From an uncultured Phocaeicola sp. (GTDB taxonomy: Bacteria; Bacteroidota; Bacteroidia; Bacteroidales; Bacteroidaceae): 61,405 bases of DNA. The translations under genes were made by a program, and so were the position numbers. The stretch's first letter is position 1. Every line of letters starts with the position of its first letter. The DNA is taken from contig CALUET010000017.1 of assembly GCA_944319745.1 (NCBI GenBank), positions 1-61,405 on the forward strand. Reading direction: 5' to 3'. Of this stretch, positions 18,732 through 25,606 are shown one piece after another. Under the pieces are notes generated by a model, which searched no databases, was not told the origin of the DNA, and saw only the letters and a program-made list of their open reading frames with translations.

Positions 18732-19193
18732 TCAGCCTCTCATCTTATATCTTTCCATCCAGTAAGTTCTCTTTTCCCTGTCAAAATCTCTCCGGTCGAT
18801 GTCCGAATAATCGTCTGTGATATGCAGTGCGGCATAGTTGCCGGGATTGCGGTGTTGTGCCCATGTAAGTTCGGCAAATGGCGAATCTGTCAGTTGTCCG
18901 ATGTGATGCAGTTCGTAGGGATCTCCATTTTCATCGTGAGGCGGATACCCTTCTCCCATCAGATCTTTGTTGCTCCATCCCCTCCAGCTTTCTCCGTGTT
19001 CCTTGATCCACCATTCCGGCATCAGGTAATCCGGATCTATGTGCGGCTGAATTAATGCCTGTTTTCCGTTGATGGTCGCTTCCTTCAGTCCGGCATCCAT
19101 GTAGATACGTGCTTCTTCCTCGTTGCGAATAGCATTGATGATGACGTCCGACCATCCCGTGACTTTCTGTATTTTTCTTTTGAATGTTTCCAT
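18732..19193 (-). CDS. HNH/Endo VII-type nuclease, LHH toxin family
   Basis: 153 residues. The core YELHHIGQLTDSPFAELTWA and following QHRNPGNYAALH contain the LHH motif of the HNH/ENDO VII nuclease superfamily, which mostly occurs as the C-terminal toxin domain of polymorphic toxins. Here it stands alone: the N-terminal 60 residues (METFKRKIQKVTGWSDVIIN) contain no signal peptide, trafficking or repeat domain. It is the last gene of a minus-strand series and is separated from the previous gene by a strong hairpin. No recognisable immunity gene follows; the 73-residue protein upstream is the nearest small candidate. A phage-type or contractile-injection effector, or a defence nuclease, are both possible. 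Confidence 0.7.
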   Translation of the reverse strand: METFKRKIQKVTGWSDVIINAIRNEEEARIYMDAGLKEATINGKQALIQPHIDPDYLMPEWWIKEHGESWRGWSNKDLMGEGYPPHDENGDPYELHHIGQLTDSPFAELTWAQHRNPGNYAALHITDDYSDIDRRDFDREKRTYWMERYKMRG

Positions 19194-19213
19194 ATTTATT
19201 GTTTTGATTATGC

Positions 19214-19255
19214 CTGCACAATCTTACTACTTCAGGAGTGTAAGACAATGTGCAG
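19214..19255 (-). other. Intergenic hairpin before the nuclease gene
   Basis: Outer arms CTGCACA (19214-19220) and TGTGCAG (19249-19255) and inner arms CTTAC (19223-19227) and GTAAG (19240-19244) enclose a small internal loop. It lies in the 73-base gap between the 73-residue gene and the nuclease gene. On the minus strand it has no T-run after it, so an RNA-processing or translation-control element is more likely than a terminator. Confidence 0.5.
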
Positions 19256-19266
19256 ACTTTATTACA

Positions 19267-19488
19267 TTAATCTAATACTTTGTATTCGAAGTCATTGACA
19301 GAGCAGCAAGCCTTCTTGTAATCGAAGTTGTATAGACGCATGTAAGCTTCTTGCACCTCTTTTGCTCCGTTGTAAAACGGATTGGATGTGTGCGACCGGG
19401 TAGTTACGGTGACTACCATTTCCGGTGTTAATACGGTTCCGTTCACGCGCTTGATGCGTTTCGGGATGATTTGAAATACTTTAGACAT
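19267..19488 (-). CDS. Small conserved hypothetical protein
   Basis: 73 residues, MSKVFQIIPKRIKRVNGTVL at the start and a C-terminal part with YMRLYNFDYKKACC. Basic N-terminal half, no membrane segment or signal peptide, two adjacent cysteines. I do not recognise a characterised family. Its position 59 bases after the DUF4112 gene and 73 bases before the nuclease gene suggests that it belongs to the same transcript. It could be a regulator or protective partner of the nuclease, but no sequence feature proves that. Confidence 0.6.
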   Translation of the reverse strand: MSKVFQIIPKRIKRVNGTVLTPEMVVTVTTRSHTSNPFYNGAKEVQEAYMRLYNFDYKKACCSVNDFEYKVLD

Positions 19489-19547
19489 GTTTTTTGAATT
19501 TAAAGGTTTAACAATATTGTTTTTACTTATACAGTTATCGTATTGTG

Positions 19548-19946
19548 TCAGGAGAATAGTCCACTAAAGAAATCTCCTATCCGAGTTGTAATGCTAACGG
19601 CTAATTTTACCAGCCAATAGATGATAAGGCAGAAAATAACAATCAGAATGCCTGTCCAGAGAGCTTTCCGGTTTACTTCCTCGATAATCTTCTTGTCGTC
19701 TTCCACGAAACCAACAATGAGCCTGCTGTTTTGAATAAATACATCGATAAAATCTCCTATCCAGAACGGAATCAGCCCTAAGGCCACATCGCGGAGGATA
19801 TTGAAAATAATTGCTAACGTCAAAGGCAAAGAACGTATATGAAACATACTGACATATATGAACGGCAGTACAAGCACCGAAGTCAAAGTATCTCCCAGCC
19901 CCGGCGAGAAGAAACCTAAAATCGGATCCAGACAATATTTATCCAT
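19548..19946 (-). CDS. DUF4112 family membrane protein
   Basis: 132 residues with three or four hydrophobic helices. The N-terminus CLDPILGFFSPGLGDTL and the later LGLIPFWIGDFIDVF are the two hallmark segments of DUF4112, an inner-membrane family of unknown function. The frame is open for about 16 codons upstream of the ATG and those codons (RLRIKATKVIAKY) look like the usual beginning of the family, so either translation starts at a non-standard codon or the 5' end is damaged. Function unknown. Confidence 0.7.
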   Translation of the reverse strand: MDKYCLDPILGFFSPGLGDTLTSVLVLPFIYVSMFHIRSLPLTLAIIFNILRDVALGLIPFWIGDFIDVFIQNSRLIVGFVEDDKKIIEEVNRKALWTGILIVIFCLIIYWLVKLAVSITTRIGDFFSGLFS

Positions 19947-20121
19947 ATACTTGGCAATAACTTTGGTCGCTTTTATACGAAGACGACAGTTCGATTACCA
20001 TTCTTTTTTCTTCTCCGTTCCTACTCTTTCTGCATGGAGCGTTTTATTTACTTTTGTACCTCTGTATGGTTCAGGCCCAAGTCCTGTTGGGCACGTTGCC
20101 GTCTACTGCTTCGTTGTTCGT

Positions 20122-22401
20122 TCATAATGCCAGTTTTTCTATTTCTATTGCTCTTTCCTTTGATATATTTAACGACTCACGCTCTCGTTCCAACAAACGT
20201 CTTGAACGCTCAGTTATTGTACTAGAGGCATTTAGTTCTTTAAATGTTTCTAAATATTCTTTTTCATCTTCACTTAAAATGGGTACTATTTGCTGTTCTA
20301 TTTCTCGGGCGCTTTCTTCTGAAATTCCGAATTTTTGACGTTTCCGCTCCAAATACTTCCTATCATCATCAGTTATGATGCCATTGTCTTCTAAACAGAA
20401 TAAGATTTCGTCCTTGTATTTTTCTTCTCTTGGCGTGAGCGATGTTTGTTTGGGGCATTCATCGGTAGGAGTATTATTGGTTATAACAGTTGGTGGAGTG
20501 GAATCTTTTTCTTGCACTATACTATAATATATACAAATGTCTTTTTCCAGTTCCCTATCAATTACTTTGTCTAAAATTAACCAGACTTTATCATCTTTGT
20601 CGGCTTCGTCAAATAATTTATTGAACATGATAATGCTTTTGACTTTAGATTCATATTCGGATGTGCCATTGCTGACCACTACGACATCTCCTTTTTTTAG
20701 ATCTTGTTCCAATGTTCCTGCGAAGATAATACCTATTCCGCTGCAATAAAAAAACTTAGCATTTTCCAAGATTAAACTACCTTTAGCAAGTGTCTTTTGT
20801 TTTTCTCTGAAAAAGTCTTTGAACTCATCAAGAGGTTTAAATTGCACGGATATTTCCCATTCCGTTTCGGTTGTGGAGTTGAATGTCGTATCGGTTGAAG
20901 CGGAATAATTAGCAGAAACGTTTGCCATAAAACTTTCGAATGCAACTTTCACATCTGTAATTTGGTTTTGAGAAAGACTTGATGTTTCAAATGATGAAAC
21001 CCGTTTGCTAAATTTTAACAGACTTCCTTCTAAACGTTGTTGGATAAGTGTTTGCAGTTCTGAGTCATTCTTTGCCCATAATAAATCTTTAGGACAATAC
21101 GGCGCTTTTTTTGGCGAGAAGGTTTGTTCCAAATGCATTTCATCTTTATGCTCTTGTTTTTGGAGTGCATTTCTTTTTGAGTTAAACCCCGCAGATGCAT
21201 TTATCAACTTATAGCCTCCTGTAATATCCATATTTCCATTGGCAATAACATCTTCTGAGATTTTCTGCCCTTTCAAGCAGCGTGCTGTAATTTGGGTAGC
21301 GCCAAGACATTGGAACAAACGGCAGATCTCCTGAATCCTTTCATAAAACAACATTAGCTGCGCATTTTCAAAAGGAAGGTACATAGGTTTTAATGGATGT
21401 GCATAATATAAAGTATTAGGTAGCGGATGTCCTACGGGAAATGTTATTTCACCAGGCAGTTCGTCCAAAGGAAATACATACTTGATATTGTCTGTTTCAT
21501 CGTAACATCCCCCGATGTGATCAAGGTCGCGAACGGTGAAGATAAACTGGCGGTCGTGATATGGACGATTACTGAATGTGCTTTGTCCATATTTGATTTC
21601 GTTTATATCTTCCATTAAAGACATAGCCAGGCAGTCTATATATTCATTCCTGTCTTCATCGCTGAATTCTTTATTAGACAAGAAATCAGCTACATCATTA
21701 AAATCTTTAGTCAATTTGATGCGTTCGTCTATGTCAATGCCGACAGTGCCATAACCTAATTGAGAAATAGTCCATTTTACATCTTTCGCATTCCGTTTCC
21801 CGGATATAACAGCTAATATAGCTTCTTTTTCTTTTTCATCGGCTGCAAGTGGTAACCATTGGATGGCAGTACGAACGGCTTCTACTTTAGCTCCGGCCCA
21901 ATGGAGCCTTTCGGCCAATCTTGTGTGCAAAAAGCAACCCCAAGCGACAACCGATTCTTCGCTATCCATGCAGTTTATAGCTCCCTTTAATTCATCTATG
22001 CACTTCTGGTTTTCCTCTTCTTGCTTTTCTTTCAACTGTTCTTTTACTTCATAATCATCTTCCTTATCTATTTGTTCTTCTAACGAATAGAACTCGTTCT
22101 CCCACATACAATAACTCCAGAAATAAGCCCAAAGCATATCTTGGCTATCTCTTGCATATTCATTTATCCATCGTTCAATTAATGCACGGCAATATTCAAG
22201 ATCGAAATTATCACTTTCTATTTCTTCATTGATTAAATCTTGGAGGTGATTTTTCTGTGTCTCGTATTCTCCCTCTTCAGTGCCATCTATTTTGTTAATA
22301 AACCGGGAAAAGTTTTCATTGACATATTCTCCCAATTGATTGTTTGCATCAGCATTATACACATCTTTTGCTGTTTTAATAAGTTTATTCAATATTCCCA
22401 T
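20122..22401 (-). CDS. Large conserved protein of unknown function (759 aa)
   Basis: A soluble protein with no signal peptide. Residues 1-230 are mostly helical and acidic. The middle (about 305-400) has the conserved run FPLDELPGEITFPVGHP, then NTLYYAHPLKPMYLPFENA and LFQCLGATQITARCLKG, a pattern that I believe recurs in large bacterial proteins of unknown function. Around 560-620 is a short segment, IFAGTLEQDLKKGDVVVVSN, resembling the small beta-barrel of translation-factor domain 2. The last 105 residues hold two copies of a helical unit (ITDDDRKYLERKRQKFGIS and ITERSRRLLERERESLNIS). It lies in the minus-strand operon 165 bases after a broken small gene. I cannot assign an activity. Confidence 0.75.
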   Translation of the reverse strand: MGILNKLIKTAKDVYNADANNQLGEYVNENFSRFINKIDGTEEGEYETQKNHLQDLINEEIESDNFDLEYCRALIERWINEYARDSQDMLWAYFWSYCMWENEFYSLEEQIDKEDDYEVKEQLKEKQEEENQKCIDELKGAINCMDSEESVVAWGCFLHTRLAERLHWAGAKVEAVRTAIQWLPLAADEKEKEAILAVISGKRNAKDVKWTISQLGYGTVGIDIDERIKLTKDFNDVADFLSNKEFSDEDRNEYIDCLAMSLMEDINEIKYGQSTFSNRPYHDRQFIFTVRDLDHIGGCYDETDNIKYVFPLDELPGEITFPVGHPLPNTLYYAHPLKPMYLPFENAQLMLFYERIQEICRLFQCLGATQITARCLKGQKISEDVIANGNMDITGGYKLINASAGFNSKRNALQKQEHKDEMHLEQTFSPKKAPYCPKDLLWAKNDSELQTLIQQRLEGSLLKFSKRVSSFETSSLSQNQITDVKVAFESFMANVSANYSASTDTTFNSTTETEWEISVQFKPLDEFKDFFREKQKTLAKGSLILENAKFFYCSGIGIIFAGTLEQDLKKGDVVVVSNGTSEYESKVKSIIMFNKLFDEADKDDKVWLILDKVIDRELEKDICIYYSIVQEKDSTPPTVITNNTPTDECPKQTSLTPREEKYKDEILFCLEDNGIITDDDRKYLERKRQKFGISEESAREIEQQIVPILSEDEKEYLETFKELNASSTITERSRRLLERERESLNISKERAIEIEKLAL

Positions 22402-22566
22402 AATTTATATTCTTTTAGTAGGATCTTCTATATGCGTTAATTTCTTGTCTGTAAGACTGTTTGTCTTTCCTGAAATCTCATTTCCTGCAGATTATGTGCC
22501 AAATCAGAGCATATCTGTTTTTAAAATAAAGAAAAAATATGCTAATAGTTCATTAAAGCCATCAAA

Positions 22567-22880
22567 CTATTTATTTCCACTGGTGATTCTTCTGGAAGTG
22601 GCATCCTCGAAGCTATTTTCAGCGAGTGCCTTCCGCATATTCTCAATTTGTTGTTTGCATGATTTGCCTTCAGGCTTTGCTTCTTACAAAGAACCAGCCT
22701 TTTCCGTAGAGTCTCGATATAACCATTCGTTGCCTTCAGCAGAGCCATTTGCTCTTCCGACAAATTTTATTCCTTGCATTTTTCTTCAATTAGTGCATCA
22801 ATATCTTGTGCGGGATTGTTCTCGTATGCTTCCTGTAAAGAAGTAAGAATTGTGTCAAATGTCTGTTCCATATTATTCAT
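22567..22880 (-). pseudogene. Broken small helical protein gene
   Basis: Starts at 22880 in an ATGA overlap with the end of the 138-residue coiled-coil gene (MNNMEQTFDTILTSLQEAYE). After KCKE an in-frame TAA interrupts NLSEEQMALLKATNGYIE, and a frameshift is then needed to reach EAKPEGKSCKQQIENMRKAL and the stop at 22567. The product would have been about 104 residues and largely helical. Translational coupling to the upstream gene indicates that it was a real operon member. Function unknown. Confidence 0.6.
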
Positions 22881-23293
22881 ATTTCTATCTCATCACTACT
22901 CATTAATTTACGTTTCACTTGCGCTACGTCGACCAATGCTTTAAATGGAGATTGGGCAGCCAGCGTATTCAGGCTTTGTACTGTAATGGCTAATGCTTCC
23001 ATATTGTTATTCGCTATAGCTGCATCTATAACCTCAAAATTTTTTTTAAAGATCATAGCTCTTTCATCGAAACTTCTATTCAGGTGAGTCATTAATAAAT
23101 CTTTTGTCGCTTCTATTTGTTTCAAAGCTTTCTCTTTTTCAGCTTCAATACGCATGCGTTCCGTTTTATGCACTTCTTTTACTTTTTCCAACTCTGTATA
23201 TCTATCATATAGATTATTCAGTGTATTGAGTGCTTGTTCTGGATTTATACGATTATTTTCTTTTGAATTTTGTGAATCTTTGTTTGCTTCCAT
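22877..23293 (-). CDS. Coiled-coil protein of unknown function
   Basis: 138 residues. A charged coiled coil runs from about 25 to 80 (KTERMRIEAEKEKALKQIEA), followed by a conserved-looking helical tail with IDAAIANNNMEALAITVQSL and TLAAQSPFKALVDVAQVKR. No signal peptide or membrane span. The gene starts five bases after the preceding 275-residue gene and its stop overlaps the next start, so it is tightly embedded in the operon. A structural or scaffolding role with the neighbouring coiled-coil protein is plausible but not shown. Confidence 0.7.
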   Translation of the reverse strand: MEANKDSQNSKENNRINPEQALNTLNNLYDRYTELEKVKEVHKTERMRIEAEKEKALKQIEATKDLLMTHLNRSFDERAMIFKKNFEVIDAAIANNNMEALAITVQSLNTLAAQSPFKALVDVAQVKRKLMSSDEIEI

Positions 23294-23298
23294 AATTG

Positions 23299-24126
23299 TT
23301 ATAATGATTCAGTTAATAATTTTCTTGATTTTATGATATATTGTTGATCTGCAAGAGAGAGCTGATTATTAGAATCTAAAATCTCTACTTTTGAAAGTTC
23401 GCTTATCCCTTTTATAAGAATACTTGCAGATTGAAAAGACTTTAAATGTATTGAATTTTCTACATCGAAAACATTAATTATGCTTTCAAATTTCACTAAT
23501 TCTTCCAAGCAACGTTTTTCTAATTCTTCAGAAACGGAAATAATTTCTTTTATTCGTTTTATGATTTGCAAACAGAAATCAATTTGTGTATCTATTTTTT
23601 TACATAAAACTTCTGTTTCTGCTTCATATTTTGCAACTGCAGTTTCTTCTTGTGCTTTCTTTTCTGCTATGGTAGATGCAATTTCTAAAGCGGATTGTAG
23701 TATATCTAGCCACCCTATGCCAGAATTACCACTGTTTGTGGTCTTATTTATATTGAAATTGAAATTTTTACGTTTGGCTATCGTTTCCAATATTTTATTA
23801 CTCCCAATCAATACAGCTTTGCTCACATTGTTTGCAATATCCCATTTTTGATCGGATGTATAATTAATTTCTTTAAAGGTAATTTCTACTATTTGGGGTA
23901 TTTCAAGTTCGTATGGAATGGAATAAGATCCTCCTTTCAATTTCTTACCAATAACTTCCATATCATTTTTGAACCTACCTATTGTATTTTTTAAAACAGT
24001 TTTGCGATAAGTTCCAAATTTGTTAATGTCGTTGTTTAATGATGCAGAAACGACTTCCAGTGTTTCCTTTGAAGACTTTAGAAGCGCATCTGCCTTTTCA
24101 ATTCGTTCTTTTTGTTGACTGTTCAT
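23299..24126 (-). CDS. Coiled-coil protein of unknown function (275 aa)
   Basis: Predominantly helical. The start MNSQQKERIEKADALLKSSK and a long segment near 150-215 (IAEKKAQEETAVAKYEAETE) are coiled-coil like, and GWLDILQSALEIASTIAEKK is a mildly hydrophobic helix that could touch a membrane. No catalytic motif seen. It follows the small zinc-ribbon gene after 8 bases and is followed after 5 bases by another coiled-coil gene, which points to a shared complex. I do not recognise a characterised family. Confidence 0.7.
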   Translation of the reverse strand: MNSQQKERIEKADALLKSSKETLEVVSASLNNDINKFGTYRKTVLKNTIGRFKNDMEVIGKKLKGGSYSIPYELEIPQIVEITFKEINYTSDQKWDIANNVSKAVLIGSNKILETIAKRKNFNFNINKTTNSGNSGIGWLDILQSALEIASTIAEKKAQEETAVAKYEAETEVLCKKIDTQIDFCLQIIKRIKEIISVSEELEKRCLEELVKFESIINVFDVENSIHLKSFQSASILIKGISELSKVEILDSNNQLSLADQQYIIKSRKLLTESL

Positions 24127-24134
24127 ATTTATTT

Positions 24135-24353
24135 CTATTTATTGATTAAATTTTCTTCTTCATACTTCTCCCAAATCTTTCTATATATTCCTTCGTGTAA
24201 TTTTCCGAACAGTCCTGCCGGACGAGTTATCATGCTGCCGCATTGGGGACATTGCTGCGGGGCAGGGTAGATGGTTGCCAGGTATTCGATGTGGGGCGCA
24301 CTGAACTTGTTGCCGCATTGCGTGCATTTGAACGAACAGAAGCCTTTGAACAT
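24135..24353 (-). CDS. Small zinc-ribbon protein
   Basis: 72 residues with two CxxC knuckles, KCTQCGNKFSAP near residue 9 and QQCPQCGSMITRP near 33, forming a rubredoxin-type zinc ribbon, then a helical tail (HEGIYRKIWEKYEEENLI). Such ribbons bind nucleic acid or act as protein-interaction modules. The gene lies 18 bases after the tandem zinc-finger gene and 8 bases before the 275-residue gene. No specific function can be assigned. Confidence 0.7.
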   Translation of the reverse strand: MFKGFCSFKCTQCGNKFSAPHIEYLATIYPAPQQCPQCGSMITRPAGLFGKLHEGIYRKIWEKYEEENLINK

Positions 24354-24371
24354 ATTTCATCTCTCCTTTTC

Positions 24372-24632
24372 TTATAATGCCGGTGCATGATGTCCTTTAT
24401 TCTCTCCTTTGGGATGATTCACACATTGTCCGCCCACCATCACTTGGATGCTGGGGAATTTCTTTCCACAATATTTGCATGTGTATTCGGATTTCTCGCT
24501 GCCTTCGTAGAGTTTATGGCGTCCTTTGTTGCTCCCGTCGGGGTGGCGGGGACAAGTGCCCGAGGTCAGTTGGCGGACAGATGTGAATTTGTGTCCGCAG
24601 TATTCACAATAGTAGTTTTTCTGATTTTCCAT
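24372..24632 (-). CDS. Tandem zinc-finger protein
   Basis: Two copies of a C-C-G-C-H unit: YCEYCGHKFTSVRQL...CPRHPDG and YTCKYCGKKFPSIQVM...CVNHPKG, each ending NKGRH or NKGHH. I place the start at ATG 24632 (MENQKNYYCEYCGHKF), which begins directly at the first finger. A longer frame from 24734 adds a hydrophobic signal-peptide-like leader (MKNIFCLAFLIPATLFLSFP), so an exported form cannot be excluded. Four cysteines and two histidines could bind two zinc ions. It appears to be the first good gene of the minus-strand operon; target unknown. Confidence 0.65.
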   Translation of the reverse strand: MENQKNYYCEYCGHKFTSVRQLTSGTCPRHPDGSNKGRHKLYEGSEKSEYTCKYCGKKFPSIQVMVGGQCVNHPKGENKGHHAPAL

Positions 24633-25028
24633 TGTTTGGCTATTACTGAAAGTAAATGGTATAAGGGTAGTTCCCGGGAACGATAAAAACAAGGTAGCCG
24701 GGATCAGAAAGGCAAGGCAAAAGATATTTTTCATACAGATTTCTGTTTTAAAGGGTTAATAATGGAACATACAACAAAAAAGGACACAGCACCACATCTT
24801 CTCTCATTCTTCTGGTACGGTTCTGGAAAACCTTGGAGTCTGAATAAGGAAAAGCAGCCCATGTCCTTCGTTGAAGGATACAGAACATGCTTTGACTTTA
24901 TTATCATGACTCCATTTATAAATTTTCCAGATTTAACCAGATTCTGATAATTCGTCAGCAAGTTATGTAATATGTTGCGATTTGTTTGTTATTTCTGTTT
25001 CTTCTTGTTTTTCGTTTAATGTTCTATA

Positions 25029-25036
25029 CAAAACTA
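25029..25036 (-). promoter_or_regulatory. Candidate promoter of the minus-strand accessory operon
   Basis: The minus strand reads TAGTTTTG, fitting the Bacteroidetes TAnnTTTG box; transcription would begin near 25022 and run into the zinc-finger gene. No clear TTTG -33 element is visible at the usual distance, so this is a weak call. Confidence 0.4.
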
Positions 25037-25277
25037 CGAAATACTTTTAAAACAGAAAAGCATAAAACCGAAATATTCATGGACTGCACTGTTTTACCTT
25101 CGATATTCTGGATGACAGGCGATTTTTACTTCTGTCGTCTGAATATTGTTGCCGCAAAGTAATGTTACAGATATGCAACATCAAGGCATAAGTGCGATTT
25201 TATTGTGCGGTTGATGGCATTTTTTATAAGAAAATTATATCGGGCTTACATTAACATAATAAGGTATGCAGATTATT

Positions 25278-25325
25278 AAAGAACCGTAAGTATTCCCGAA
25301 AGGGTGTCTTGCGGTTCTTCTGTTT
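25278..25325. terminator. Composite hairpin, terminator-like
   Basis: Arms AAAGAACCGTAAG (25278-25290) and CTTGCGGTTCTT (25308-25319) pair with one wobble; the loop contains its own CCC-GAAA-GGG mini-hairpin. On the plus strand it is followed by CTGTTTT. It may be a bidirectional terminator between the accessory operon and ppdK. Confidence 0.5.
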
Positions 25326-25543
25326 TAAGGGAGTAATGACTTTTATTTGCTGTAATTTATGAATATTCATGACCGTCTTTGAGGAATAATGTCTCTATGT
25401 TTTAGAGGATCGATTCACTTAATTAATTTTTTGTGCTGAAGTAAAAAATAAAAGATAACGAATCTTACACACTTGTTCTTTTGGCTTTGTTGATACAATG
25501 CCTGTAGCTCTTCGAGGAAATGTCCGAACCCCTTAAAAATAAC

Positions 25544-25584
25544 TTAGGCTGTAATGTCTGAAAAACAGTAGCATTACAGCCTAA
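25544..25584 (-). terminator. Terminator of ppdK
   Basis: Perfect 13-base inverted repeat, TTAGGCTGTAATG (25544-25556) and CATTACAGCCTAA (25572-25584). On the minus strand it is followed by GTTATTTTTAA. It lies 23 bases after the ppdK stop codon. Confidence 0.75.
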
Positions 25585-25606
25585 ATTAATGATTATCTTA
25601 TACCAT

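Larger units (their letters stand above)
24735..25606. other. Intergenic region with operon promoter and terminators
   Basis: No credible gene. A 76-codon minus frame (24731-24961) and a 61-codon plus frame (24762-24947) are antisense to each other and neither looks protein-like. The region holds a candidate minus-strand promoter at 25029-25036 and two hairpins (25278-25319 and 25544-25584). Confidence 0.6.

Noticed and set aside
24731-24961. 76-codon minus frame overlapping the start of the zinc-finger gene in an ATGA
   Set aside because: Composition is not protein-like, an antisense frame of similar length covers the same bases, and no family is recognised; the overlap is probably chance.
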